64,000 bases of DNA from Paenibacillus sp. J23TS9 (GTDB lineage: Bacteria > Bacillota > Bacilli > Paenibacillales > Paenibacillaceae). The notes below the pieces were generated by a model. The model did not search any database, was not told the DNA's origin, and saw only the letters and a program-made list of their open reading frames with translations. Position numbers and translations under genes: made by a program. Where the stretch lies: positions 2,418,001 through 2,482,000 of the forward strand of contig NZ_BOSG01000001.1 of NCBI RefSeq assembly GCF_018403225.1, written 5' to 3'. Below, in pieces: positions 10,001-17,682 of this stretch. Position 1 is the first letter of the stretch. Every line of letters starts with the position of its first letter.

Positions 10001-11590
10001 CAGCACCGGTACAAAAGGCACATTGAGCAGCTGATCTTGGGCTACGCCCAACAGCCACTGCCACTGCTCCTCTAAGTCACCGTTATCGACCAAATCTCCT
10101 GAATTAATGAGGAATTTGGGACTGCCAATATGATTATTCGCTTTCTTGAACGTATCTGCCCAAGGTTCAAACTCTGCTTTATTGGAAGCCTGCGAGTCCG
10201 AGCCTACGATAAATCGATATGGCTGTGACTTTTCTGTATCGGTGGTAAAGGAGCCGACTGCGCTCCACTCCGTTCCATTGCCCACGCGGTACTTATATGT
10301 AGTTCCTGGTATTAGCCGGTCCGCCGTCACCTTATGACTGTAAAATTTCGTTTTACTGCCGGTAGTTCTGTCTTCCTTCGTCATGTAGGTTGAAATTTCT
10401 TCAGCGGAGCCGCTGTATTCCTTTGCAGCAGCAGCCAAAAATTCCTTTTCCTGCATGCGGGAAGCTTCTATCAACTGAATTTTTGTCTCGGTCTTGATGT
10501 CCGTATACCAGGCAAAAGCGAGACTGGTTTTCGGATCTCCGTTAAACGTCATATTGATCAGCTTCGGCATCGTCGGGGAATCCTGCACAGTAAAGCTCCA
10601 GGTAAGATCGCGCGCCAGCAAAATTCCGTCATCCCCTTTGATGGCTGACTTGCCGATGAAAACTTTATATTTCGTACTGTATGTCAGGGGGGTATGCTGA
10701 ATCTGCAGCAGATTTCCGTCGGTGATTTCAAATTTGAGACCAGGTGCTGGTTGCCCCTGTTCATCCGTTACACGGATGTCCTGCTCATCTGCTAGATTCA
10801 CCTTTTTGCTAAACTTGATCTTCAGCGGATCAGCAGCTGATGCTTTTTCTGCCTGATCCAGGGGGCTGTGGGTCAAATCCAGCGTTGGATGTATAGGCTG
10901 TTTTCCTTTAATAGGCTCACCTGTTACCTGAATAATGCGGATGCGGCTGGATCCCCCTCCTCCAATGCCGGATGGATTTTCGTCCGTATTGGTAGCCTTA
11001 TTGGCACTCACTATCCAGCGGATGAACAGAAGCTCCTTATCATCTGCTAATGGCAGGGCGAGATTCTTCAATTTGCAAGACTGCTTAGGGCAGTCATAGC
11101 TCGATGCGGTATTCATTTTCACGTTACCGTTCGGCACATCCGTCCAATTGGAGAGATCCGTACTCGTCTGAATCTTGAATTCATTCGGACCGGACCCGGA
11201 TGAGCTTTGCTCAGAGGAAAGCTTAATTTGACTGTATCCAGCCGTTGATAAGGTTGCCAGCCAGTATTTCTGACCTTCCTCCGGATCCCAGCCTTGATAG
11301 CTCAGATCATGTGCTTCATCATCATAGTATTCAAAGGTACCGCCCACATTTTGCAGAACGGACGAGGATTGGTATTTCCCACCGGTAGCCATGTGAACCC
11401 CTTGCTCACCCTTGTCCTTAAACATCCATTCAGCCAGAACTGCAGCGCTTTTGCTTATGGCTCCACTCTGGAGATTCCCCGTTCCATTCGCGTATATGTT
11501 TCCTTGAAATGGCCAGGCAAGCAGAGCGAGAGCGGTTAACAATAAGGCCGTCTTGCTCCAGGCAGTTCTGCTTTTATTCCTAGTCCTCAT
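7064..11590 (-). CDS. Secreted multidomain protein: purple-acid-phosphatase-like phosphoesterase fused to GH8 glycosidase
   Basis: 1508 residues. A signal peptide (about 1-35, basic start then ALLLTALALLAW) is followed by a discoidin-like N-terminal region (to about 230), a Big_5-type Ig domain (236-336), a purple-acid-phosphatase N-domain (340-450) and a metallophosphoesterase domain (about 457-680) with VGSDSQ, GDLVDNG, GGHEVSD, TFHKSPY and AHDHMYMR. Two FN3 domains (about 820-1000) lead to a GH8 domain (about 1007-1400) carrying SEAHGYGM with the likely acid glutamate and the family signature ATDGDMDIAYALLLADSQW; a C-terminal FN3 domain closes it. GH8 enzymes cleave chitosan, cellulose, xylan or lichenan; the IKPNH opening resembles Paenibacillus chitosanases. 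SD GGGGAAGGGG precedes ATG 11590. Confidence 0.9.
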   Translation of the reverse strand: MRTRNKSRTAWSKTALLLTALALLAWPFQGNIYANGTGNLQSGAISKSAAVLAEWMFKDKGEQGVHMATGGKYQSSSVLQNVGGTFEYYDDEAHDLSYQGWDPEEGQKYWLATLSTAGYSQIKLSSEQSSSGSGPNEFKIQTSTDLSNWTDVPNGNVKMNTASSYDCPKQSCKLKNLALPLADDKELLFIRWIVSANKATNTDENPSGIGGGGSSRIRIIQVTGEPIKGKQPIHPTLDLTHSPLDQAEKASAADPLKIKFSKKVNLADEQDIRVTDEQGQPAPGLKFEITDGNLLQIQHTPLTYSTKYKVFIGKSAIKGDDGILLARDLTWSFTVQDSPTMPKLINMTFNGDPKTSLAFAWYTDIKTETKIQLIEASRMQEKEFLAAAAKEYSGSAEEISTYMTKEDRTTGSKTKFYSHKVTADRLIPGTTYKYRVGNGTEWSAVGSFTTDTEKSQPYRFIVGSDSQASNKAEFEPWADTFKKANNHIGSPKFLINSGDLVDNGDLEEQWQWLLGVAQDQLLNVPFVPVLGGHEVSDWDGDETTPNNNFYNHFNLPRNVVKATHDGSVYSFEYGDALYMVFNSEFDGKLKEDGSVDWDDDKHEQFWNQVDWMRNTVAKSDAKWKFVTFHKSPYAAGDNSAQWEDQRIQFYKKNLIPLFDELGIDMVFEAHDHMYMRSFQMYGDKVVDPKDLQKDVEGNVIDPKGTVYLMSNALGNKFYYKNNQYKAGADGEPEEIIGADGKPVPYDDYFAAIDEQPEKKMFTDVSISDQVLKFDAMTAAVADEGKAGYSKDGLGVYDHYGIKRTDTKPAPVEQAAVEVKDGKAIVTWKAPSSGKERVRGFRIYEKDDKISKYWSKYVPVQSGNDQYSLTIDNLDPAIQYHLVIRAVGVRDNSDKVEVGTQSIASGNEPPSAPSELEGKGMTPFQINLSWNASSGLQPAGYHVYRDGHLAGTAEGTAFQDIGLQPETVYQYTVKAFGTNGSESRSTAVIAAKTKASFLGSGAVKPFPQHTAYAAGSIKPNHQSETQIDATVTRLYNEWKKKYLKSNPYLKSSDPSQYYVWYADGDWFEKEHDDALDIDYDATTVSEAHGYGMLITAYMAGQDPQAKSYFDGLYRYFRAHPSSINPDLMAWKQGDTGKDIVDVDGVDSATDGDMDIAYALLLADSQWGSSGKINYLAEAKKVIQAIMKNDVNHTEWTLKLADWAEDNDVKYGSATRPSDFMLQHLKDFMQVSGDRNWELVIDKTYEVSRELFTKFSPKAGLLPDFVVKKNGSYAPADPEFLEAETDGDYSYNSSRTPWRIGTDALITGDGRAKEQLNTLTGWIRKTTKDDPSKILAGYKLDGSAPLEDYPDLSFTAPLMVGAMLDSSNQSWLNRLWDYNAAVSTEEDVYFGNTLRLLSMIVVSGNWWSPTLTDTQAPVQPTLEKSEAVSGTSIQLKWTPSSDLMGVAGYKVYRNNTVITETKDLQFKDTGLTPDTSYSYFVAAYDAAGNLSPMSNIRIVKTSAKADGTTQ

Positions 11591-11614
11591 TTTTTTACCC
11601 CTTCCCCTTTATAA

Positions 11615-11628
11615 TTAAAGCGCTTTAA
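11615..11628 (-). promoter_or_regulatory. Perfect 14-bp palindrome, cre/LacI-type operator candidate
   Basis: TTAAAGCGCTTTAA reads identically on both strands and lies 25 bases upstream of the phosphoesterase-GH8 start codon. The central AAAGCGCTTT is the core of catabolite-responsive elements bound by CcpA, and of operators of other LacI-family repressors. Placement between promoter and ribosome site would suit repression. No -35/-10 pair was convincing, so the transcription start is unknown. Confidence 0.5.
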
Positions 11629-11838
11629 CTTTTGGGTTAGCAAAACACTTGCCGTTTAACGATAAGCAACACTCCCTTCCCATGGCAGGACAATCAGATA
11701 TCCCGTTATTGATAATATAGCGTATATGCTCAGTCCAATTCTCGATATATTGGATTCAGTTACTTCGCTTTTCTACCTTTATTGTTGTTATTTTTGCAGA
11801 GCAAAGTAAAAGAAGCAGCAGTAGGCCACTTCTTCTCT

Positions 11839-12267
11839 TTAGTAATCAGGTGAAATAGCATGCTCAAATCTGTGAATGCCGAAGTCCTTGACTGATGAAT
11901 GGAGAATAGCTTCCCGTAACGGGTTAAGATCTGGCGTAAACCGGACATCAATGCCTAAATTCATTAAGTGCTGCAAAGAATTCCGAATCTCGGTTCTTTC
12001 GACAGGTTTTACCATTTCCCTGGAAATAAAATAACCAGCTGTCTCATCAAACAGCTCAAAGGTTTCCAGCGGAAGCTCATATCGGTACAATGTGGTTCCC
12101 ATGATACTCCTGTACCAGCCGGTTTCCAGTGTTAAGACACTGTTAGATGATGTATGTCCAAAAAATCGAATCTCGTCTTCCTCTGAGATCCCGTCATGCC
12201 TCGTATATACAATCCGAGGATGAAATATTCCGATATTCTCTTCCTCGCTAAAATGGTAAAGTTTCAT
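11839..12267 (-). CDS. DUF6886-like protein
   Basis: A 142-residue protein starting MKLYHFSEE, the opening typical of a small uncharacterised family (DUF6886) whose members resemble RES/ADP-ribosyltransferase-like folds in their N-terminal half. The C-terminal part (residues 95-140) does not match anything I recognise. No membrane segment or signal peptide. SD GGAGGGTG directly precedes ATG 12267. It is 21 bases downstream of the Nudix gene and probably co-transcribed. Function unknown. Confidence 0.6.
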   Translation of the reverse strand: MKLYHFSEEENIGIFHPRIVYTRHDGISEEDEIRFFGHTSSNSVLTLETGWYRSIMGTTLYRYELPLETFELFDETAGYFISREMVKPVERTEIRNSLQHLMNLGIDVRFTPDLNPLREAILHSSVKDFGIHRFEHAISPDY

Positions 12268-12288
12268 GCACCCTCCATTTTTGTTGTT

Positions 12289-12828
12289 CTAAATGTGAGT
12301 TCTATCTAGGATACGTTCTTCAAGCAGTTTTGTATCTGTGATATTTTCGATATCCGGCTCTATACGAACGGAATCATGCCGTACCAATTCCCCATTTTGG
12401 TAGGTGCAGGTATGATCATAGCAATGTTCATCAAACAGGATTTTTTCAAGGCTCTTTGGAATGTTATATACAATACCCCGGTTATCCGGATGCAAAATCC
12501 ATTCAAGCTCTTTCCAGTCCAAAATACCTTCGTCTGTCTGGATCGGAGTCGGATAATGAAATTCTTCAGGCAGCTCTGCCATGTAGGTATACATACCGCC
12601 TGTTTTTCTGGAATCGGTTAACCACGTAACCAAGCCTTTGAAATGCAGACGTCCAGGAACAATACCCGTCCCTTCCATTATTTCTCTTAACATGGACTCT
12701 CTCGGAGTCTCCCCCGGCTCCAGTTTTCCGCCCACACCATTCCACATGCCCATCCAGCTTGACTTGTTGCGATTGAGAAGAAGGATCCGGTCACCCTTTT
12801 TTATAAAACAAATCGTAAATGCAATCAT
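12289..12828 (-). CDS. NUDIX hydrolase with altered Nudix box
   Basis: 179 residues with an N-terminal MutT/8-oxo-dGTPase-like domain. The Nudix box reads G-KLEPG-E then REIMEGTGI, so the second glutamate of the EExG block, a metal ligand in MutT, is replaced by glycine. The rest of the fold is intact, with WNGVGGKLEPGE conserved as in MutT/YtkD-like enzymes. A C-terminal extension of about 60 residues is unassigned. It may be catalytically weak or use a different metal arrangement. Upstream lie a monooxygenase and a GNAT gene on the same strand. Confidence 0.8.
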   Translation of the reverse strand: MIAFTICFIKKGDRILLLNRNKSSWMGMWNGVGGKLEPGETPRESMLREIMEGTGIVPGRLHFKGLVTWLTDSRKTGGMYTYMAELPEEFHYPTPIQTDEGILDWKELEWILHPDNRGIVYNIPKSLEKILFDEHCYDHTCTYQNGELVRHDSVRIEPDIENITDTKLLEERILDRTHI

Positions 12829-12870
12829 ATGGATCTACCTCTTGGTTTTATTTATGTTATTTCTTAGAAA

Positions 12871-13170
12871 TCAGGCACTTTTGTATAAGAGCTCATAATG
12901 CTCAACCGTCGGAAACGGATCATAATAATGATGCAGCAGTGCTTTCCATTCCTGGTATTCAGGCGATTCTCTAAAACCTACCGTGTGATCTGTAAGCGTC
13001 TCCCATTTGACGAGCAGGATGTATTTATTGGCTTCCTCCATGCACTTGTGTAGTTCATGCTGGATGTAGCCTTTCATACCGGAGATGATCGCTGATGCCT
13101 GCGCAAAGCTCTTCTCAAAATTCTGTTCTTCTCCCGGGATTACTTGTAAAATAGCAACTTCAAGTATCAT
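12871..13170 (-). CDS. Antibiotic biosynthesis monooxygenase (ABM) family protein
   Basis: A 99-residue ferredoxin-like single-domain protein: MILEVAILQVIPGEE begins strand one, and YILLVKWETLTDHTVGFRES is the characteristic central strand and following loop. ABM proteins act as dimeric cofactor-free monooxygenases or haem-degrading enzymes; many are of unknown substrate. The ATG at 13170 is chosen because GAGGTG precedes it by five bases and the fold starts there. A longer frame upstream adds eleven residues unlike the family. Confidence 0.8.
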   Translation of the reverse strand: MILEVAILQVIPGEEQNFEKSFAQASAIISGMKGYIQHELHKCMEEANKYILLVKWETLTDHTVGFRESPEYQEWKALLHHYYDPFPTVEHYELLYKSA

Positions 13171-13228
13171 TGAACACCTCGATCCAATTTTCACAACATA
13201 CATTACTCCATAAATGCCTGCGGATATG

Positions 13229-13828
13229 TTAAATCCCTTTGATGCGGCCTAGTGCACCGTCTTGCAGCTCATTAAAGTCACTATTCAGAATCGCATACAT
13301 CTTCTGGTCGATAAATTCATCCTTGATCTTCAGCTGGCGTCTTAATATCCCTTCAAAGGTCATACCTATTTTAAGCAAAACCCGTTCCGAAGCCAAATTA
13401 TCCGCATTACAGCGTCCTTCAATCCGGTTAAGTCCTAATTCTTCAAATCCGTAGCGGATCATTGGCAATGCAGCTTCTGACATGATGCCTTGCCCCCACC
13501 AGTCACAATGAAGCGCAAATCCGACCTCTGATAGTCTGTGCAGTGTATCAAAATGAATAAATCCGACACGCCCAATGAATGTACCGGTCGCCTTGTCGAT
13601 GATCCCCCAGTGAAAAGCCTGACCATGGTCCATTTTTGCCTGGAGCCCGGATAAATAAGAAATGGAATCTTCAATGGTGATGTGAGCATTCCATATCGTA
13701 TGTTTTGCCGCCAATGGATTGGATGCTAATGAGAAATATTCTTCAGCATCCTCCACGCTCAATTTCCGTAATAATAAGCGCGACGTCTCCATTAAAGGAG
13801 TAGAATCAAATATCTCATTTATACGCAT
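13229..13828 (-). CDS. GNAT family N-acetyltransferase (RimJ/RimL-like)
   Basis: 199 residues. LLLRKLSVEDAEEYF opens the fold, WGQGIMSEAALPMIRYGF is the acetyl-CoA-binding region with the Q/RxxGxG/A-type loop degenerate as GQGIMSEA, and NRIEGRCNADNLASERVL is the usual strand-helix before the C-terminus. This is the ribosomal-protein-alanine or small-molecule acetyltransferase subfamily (Acetyltransf_3). SD AAAGGATG precedes ATG. It is one of nine GNAT genes in the window. Confidence 0.85.
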   Translation of the reverse strand: MRINEIFDSTPLMETSRLLLRKLSVEDAEEYFSLASNPLAAKHTIWNAHITIEDSISYLSGLQAKMDHGQAFHWGIIDKATGTFIGRVGFIHFDTLHRLSEVGFALHCDWWGQGIMSEAALPMIRYGFEELGLNRIEGRCNADNLASERVLLKIGMTFEGILRRQLKIKDEFIDQKMYAILNSDFNELQDGALGRIKGI

Positions 13829-13874
13829 CAGACTTCATCCTTTAATGTTTTTTCATAACCAGACAGCGGGCTAA

Positions 13875-14360
13875 TTACCAGCGATCATCGCATAACACGA
13901 CGGAGGTCTCGATCTGACGTTCCGGTACGTTCCAATATTGACGCAGCAGTATTTCCTTCTCTTCCTTGGACACCAATCGGAACCCATTCTTTACATAAAA
14001 TCGGATTGCCCACTCCGCTGATCCCCAGGTTCCTATGAGGACAGGCCTATCCGATTGCGAGATAAGATGATGAAGCAGCTTGGTTCCGATGCCACCGTTA
14101 CGCTGCCGGGTCCTTACATACGCATGTCTGATCAAGGATACGTCCCCTTTATCCTGGATTCCCATCACACCAACGATTTCGCCATCTTCTTCATATCCCC
14201 AAAATACAACGCCATCCTCCATTTCCCCCATTAATTCTTCAGCTGGCATATAGGGCTCATGATAGCGATCTTCCGGGATAATTCCTTTGTAAGCTTGCGA
14301 TGCGTCATTGATAATCTCATAAATCACTTGTTGGTCTTGGCGGCTGCATAAACGAATCAT
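13875..14360 (-). CDS. GNAT family N-acetyltransferase
   Basis: 161 residues. The acetyl-CoA loop is RQRNGGIGTKLLHHL (R/QxxGxG/A) preceded by LIRHAYVRTR, and the C-terminal AIRFYVKNGFRLVS is the conserved GNAT motif B. It resembles stand-alone small-molecule acetyltransferases. SD GGAGGGGAA precedes ATG 14360. It follows the VOC gene on the same strand, 44 bases away, and precedes another GNAT. Confidence 0.85.
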   Translation of the reverse strand: MIRLCSRQDQQVIYEIINDASQAYKGIIPEDRYHEPYMPAEELMGEMEDGVVFWGYEEDGEIVGVMGIQDKGDVSLIRHAYVRTRQRNGGIGTKLLHHLISQSDRPVLIGTWGSAEWAIRFYVKNGFRLVSKEEKEILLRQYWNVPERQIETSVVLCDDRW

Positions 14361-14408
14361 GGTTATTCCCCTCCAAATTGAGATTCAGCGAACAACGGAC
14401 TGCCTTTT

Positions 14409-14807
14409 TCAGAAAACAAGCTCGCAGTCATGATGCTCCCATACATCAAACAAATTACCATCCGGATCTTCCAGCACAAAAAACTTGCCATATTTGCCTT
14501 CATCCGCTATATTTCCGACCTTTACATTCTCCGAATTCAAATCGCTATGCAGGGATTCAATATCATCCGTAAAGAATGTGATGACCCATCTCTTTTGGTT
14601 ATTCACTTCAAAGGTTGCTCTTGAATTGTTATCGCTTTGGATCAGATCCAATATCGGGCGATTCCCCCGGAACAAACTTAAGTAGCCTTCTCTCTGATTG
14701 CGGATATTGAATCCGAAATGCTTCACATACCACGCTGCGGAACGCTCCATATCAGAAACCGGAATAACATTATATGCAATTCCTAAAATCCTACCTTCGT
14801 TCATCAT
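14409..14807 (-). CDS. VOC family (glyoxalase/bleomycin-resistance fold) protein
   Basis: About 132 residues with VIPVSDMERSAAWYVKHFGF, the standard first beta-alpha-beta module, and a closing FFVLEDPDGNLFDVWEH in which the glutamate is a likely metal ligand. VOC proteins include glyoxalase I, fosfomycin-modifying enzymes and drug-binding proteins; nothing identifies the substrate. The start at 14807 is set by GGGAGGT five bases upstream; the longer frame to 14864 lacks a ribosome site. Confidence 0.82.
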   Translation of the reverse strand: MMNEGRILGIAYNVIPVSDMERSAAWYVKHFGFNIRNQREGYLSLFRGNRPILDLIQSDNNSRATFEVNNQKRWVITFFTDDIESLHSDLNSENVKVGNIADEGKYGKFFVLEDPDGNLFDVWEHHDCELVF

Positions 14808-14980
14808 AATTACCTCCCTTACTACATAAGTCTCAGAAATAAGACGTATAATTGCTGCTCTCATTCTGCTGATGCATACTTTCCCTCATGATCACCACTT
14901 CATAATTATACCTTCCGTTCCAAATAAGGGGAATGCTTTAACTGGATAAAGACTGTAAAAATATGCTTCATTATAAGAAA

Positions 14981-15006
14981 AAGAGCGGCAATGACCGCTC
15001 TTTTAT
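14981..15006 (-). terminator. Terminator after the 15066-16076 phosphotransferase gene
   Basis: AAGAGCGG (14981-14988) pairs with CCGCTCTT (14995-15002). On the minus strand it is followed by TTTTTCTTA, about 60 bases past the stop codon. Confidence 0.75.
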
Positions 15007-15065
15007 TACTCCAATCTCCTTCACCATCAGATGATGAATGTCATTGTCCATGAAGCCGCTCTTTT

Positions 15066-16076
15066 TTAGGACTGAGTCACGCTGATGTCTTCTTGGAATA
15101 TGGATAAGTTTCTAAAAAAGTGCAGCTTATCATCGATATAATCGTCGCCATAATCAATGCTGCCGTGGATATGTGGATCTTTAAGGCATAAGCCAAAGAG
15201 CCATAATTGGCGAATTGCCACAAATACCGGCACTGACTGAAGATCATTTTCGCTTAGTGCTCTGATGGATTGATATCCCTTGATAAAAGCACTCCACAGC
15301 AGATCCAGCTGAGCAGGGTCATGTCCTAATCTTACTTCCCGGGCGAGCCTGAATTCAGCAATATCATAAGCGCGCCAGCCGTAACCGCATAAATCAAAAT
15401 CATAATGTGTCATCGTCAAATCATCCATGTAGCTGACATTCGTATTTCCATGCAGATCCCCGTGACAGATGCCCCAGTCCAAGGTATTCAGCTCATGTTC
15501 ACGAAGACTATTTTCAAGTCTTGCTGCAATTTGTTTAAGTTCCTGAAAATCCTCTGGGCGATGCTGCATATGCGGTTGAACGGCTTCCAGCGTTTGATGT
15601 ATCAAATAATCCAGGGTCAGTTCTTGTCTGCTGCTGGTCGTATGGAAAGAATCACTTTTCAGATGAATCTCGGCAACAGCTTGACCAAACCGTTCACTGA
15701 TTTCCTCCGTATCGATACCTTTTTCAGTTCCCTCCGCAAAGGTAAAGAGTACCGCATAGCGAGTTCCTTCCGGAGCTTGAAGTTTTTGAATAAGATTGCC
15801 CTGCTGATCCGGAATCGGAAGCGATACAGAAATGCCGTTCTGGTCCAAATGATGAAGCAGCTCCAATTCAAAAGCAACCTCAGACTCGCTTCCCCTCCAG
15901 TCACCGCGGTATACTCTGAATACATATTTCTTTTCCGGTGTCGTCACGAGATAAGTATCATTCATGCCTCTTAAGAGGTAGCTAGTACGAGTATTATTGT
16001 TCAGATGATATTGTTTTTTCAAATAATCATTAATAGCTTGATCAGATAACGTAGAATACGATACCGGGAATAACAT
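15066..16076 (-). CDS. APH-family phosphotransferase (homoserine-kinase-type-II-like)
   Basis: 336 residues. The catalytic loop is GICHGDLHGNTNV and the metal-binding motif DFDLCGYGWRAYDIAEF, a pattern of the YihE/ThrB-type kinases of the APH superfamily. The N-lobe has LLRGMNDTYLV and YVFRVYRGDWRG, a glycine-containing loop and the ATP lysine region. Likely cytoplasmic, substrate unknown. It starts at ATG 16076 behind AAAGGATG. Its stop is followed by a clear terminator, so it is last in an operon with YrdB and the methyltransferase. Confidence 0.85.
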   Translation of the reverse strand: MLFPVSYSTLSDQAINDYLKKQYHLNNNTRTSYLLRGMNDTYLVTTPEKKYVFRVYRGDWRGSESEVAFELELLHHLDQNGISVSLPIPDQQGNLIQKLQAPEGTRYAVLFTFAEGTEKGIDTEEISERFGQAVAEIHLKSDSFHTTSSRQELTLDYLIHQTLEAVQPHMQHRPEDFQELKQIAARLENSLREHELNTLDWGICHGDLHGNTNVSYMDDLTMTHYDFDLCGYGWRAYDIAEFRLAREVRLGHDPAQLDLLWSAFIKGYQSIRALSENDLQSVPVFVAIRQLWLFGLCLKDPHIHGSIDYGDDYIDDKLHFFRNLSIFQEDISVTQS

Positions 16077-16095
16077 CTATGAACACATCCTTTAG

Positions 16096-16452
16096 TTAAG
16101 TGTCGAAACCTTGCTGCTTCCATTTCAAAATGATAAAACGGTTGACGACGGCCAAGACCCCAAAAATCACGGCAAAGGTTACGAAGCCAGAACCGATGAA
16201 ACACAGAACAGCCGCTGCGAACAAAATAGCTTCAATGAAAAGCACAACAAATAATGGAACGCGAACCGGGGCTTTCGGTGATATGAATAACCCCCAGGCG
16301 ACTGCTGCAAGGATTGGTAAACCGATACCCAGAACAATCTGCATGAATACGCCCAATTGCACATGCAATCCCCAATAACATAAGGAAAACAATAAAATAA
16401 GCTCCAAAATAAATCTCAATAAAAGGTTTAATATTTTTAACGTATAGATCAC
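16096..16452 (-). CDS. YrdB family (DUF2568) membrane protein
   Basis: 118 residues with four predicted membrane helices. The signature block between helices two and three, WGLFISPKAPVRVPL, is characteristic of the YrdB/DUF2568 family. Function is unknown; homologues occur beside metabolic enzymes. Translation begins at GTG 16452, five bases downstream of the methyltransferase stop, with only a weak ribosome site, so coupling to the upstream gene is likely. Confidence 0.8.
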   Translation of the reverse strand: MIYTLKILNLLLRFILELILLFSLCYWGLHVQLGVFMQIVLGIGLPILAAVAWGLFISPKAPVRVPLFVVLFIEAILFAAAVLCFIGSGFVTFAVIFGVLAVVNRFIILKWKQQGFDT

Positions 16453-16457
16453 CGTCT

Positions 16458-17192
16458 CTATATTTTCTGGGCGCTGAAAAACAAAAACAAAGGAATTCTC
16501 ATGCGCCGCTCGTAAGTTTCGTTATGCTGGAAGTTCGCTTCATCGGGCCTGGATTCTCTAAGGCTGGTTATATTAAAGCCCGCATGTTGGAGCGCCGAAT
16601 AGGTATCCTCAATCGTTCTGTGGTATTTTACCGCTGTTCCACCAAGCCACTCCTGCTTACGAATTCCCGTATGGAAATACTGGTCGACGATCCAATTCTG
16701 CTTCATGCCTTCCTCTCTTGGAAGTCCATAGGAGGATGTCATCACGGGATGCTCAACGGAGAAAACAAATCTACCACCGGCCATCAGGGATCGATATACC
16801 TTTTTAAAAATCGCTTCAACATCCTCTATGTAATGCAGAACAAGCCTGGAAATGACCATATCAAAATGCGAATCCGGAAAATCCCAATCCTCAATTGCAG
16901 TATATATAATCTCGGTTTTCGATCTTCGTATTGTCTTCTTCGCTTCTTCTACCATATTCGCCGAGCCTTCAATTCCGGTATACGAAACAGCTCCTGCATC
17001 GAGAAGCTCATTACCGAATGAGGCATCCCCGCATCCCAAATCCAGAATTCTCAGTCCGGACACATTGCCAATCAACTGAAGTATAATCGGCTTTTCCATG
17101 GTATCGTTGGCATTTTCAGTCCAGCTTCTTCGATCCAAATACCTTTTGAAAATCAACGCATCATCATAAAATTCGGAACCTCTGTGCTTCAC
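16458..17192 (-). CDS. Class I SAM-dependent methyltransferase
   Basis: 244 residues with motif I as LRILDLGCGDASFGNELL, motif II acidic residue in YTGIEGSANM, and VISRLVLHYIEDVEAIF after the fourth strand. This is the UbiE/Methyltransf_11 type acting on small molecules. The GTG start at 17192 is supported by GGAGGAG six bases upstream. Upstream lies VanZ; downstream YrdB begins almost immediately. Confidence 0.88.
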   Translation of the reverse strand: MKHRGSEFYDDALIFKRYLDRRSWTENANDTMEKPIILQLIGNVSGLRILDLGCGDASFGNELLDAGAVSYTGIEGSANMVEEAKKTIRRSKTEIIYTAIEDWDFPDSHFDMVISRLVLHYIEDVEAIFKKVYRSLMAGGRFVFSVEHPVMTSSYGLPREEGMKQNWIVDQYFHTGIRKQEWLGGTAVKYHRTIEDTYSALQHAGFNITSLRESRPDEANFQHNETYERRMRIPLFLFFSAQKI

Positions 17193-17216
17193 TCGATCTC
17201 CTCCAGGTTGGCATTT

Positions 17217-17669
17217 TCACATGAAGTAATTTGATTTTTCCAGGAAAAATAACCGATACACAACATAACCCGCAGAAGCACCGATAACATTTAATATGAC
17301 ATCATCAATATCACCTGTACCTACCTTGAGTACGGTCTGCATGATCTCCAGAATAATGATAGAGCCGGTAAACCAAACAAAAAACACGCTGTACCTTGTT
17401 AATTTTTTGAAGAGATAGGGTAACACCAATCCGAATGGAAGAAAAACCCCGACATTACCGGCTAAGTTAATGATCGTCGTTCCAATGTTATGCTGATTCA
17501 CGTTAAACATATAACTGAAAATAGTATTGAACGGAACCAGATTATAACTGATTTCGGGGTGAGCGGTTCGGCCAAATCCCCGAAACATCCAATATAGCAA
17601 GCAGGCACTGTATCCGGTAAAAAAAATCCATACGAGAACGTTTATGATTTTGTGGTTGTTTCGATTCAA
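17217..17669 (-). CDS. VanZ family membrane protein
   Basis: 150 residues and four or five membrane helices. The family's NLVPFNTIF, NLAGNVGVFLPFGLVLP and TGDIDDVILNVIGASAGY blocks are all present; VanZ confers low teicoplanin resistance in enterococcal clusters, but most chromosomal homologues have no assigned role. TTG start at 17669 follows AGGTGATAG. No van ligase genes are in the window. Confidence 0.87.
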   Translation of the reverse strand: MNRNNHKIINVLVWIFFTGYSACLLYWMFRGFGRTAHPEISYNLVPFNTIFSYMFNVNQHNIGTTIINLAGNVGVFLPFGLVLPYLFKKLTRYSVFFVWFTGSIIILEIMQTVLKVGTGDIDDVILNVIGASAGYVVYRLFFLEKSNYFM

Positions 17670-17682
17670 AGGCTATCACCTG

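Noticed and set aside
7064..11590. Plus-strand frames within the phosphoesterase-GH8 gene
   Set aside because: They are antisense shadows with no ribosome sites or family resemblance.
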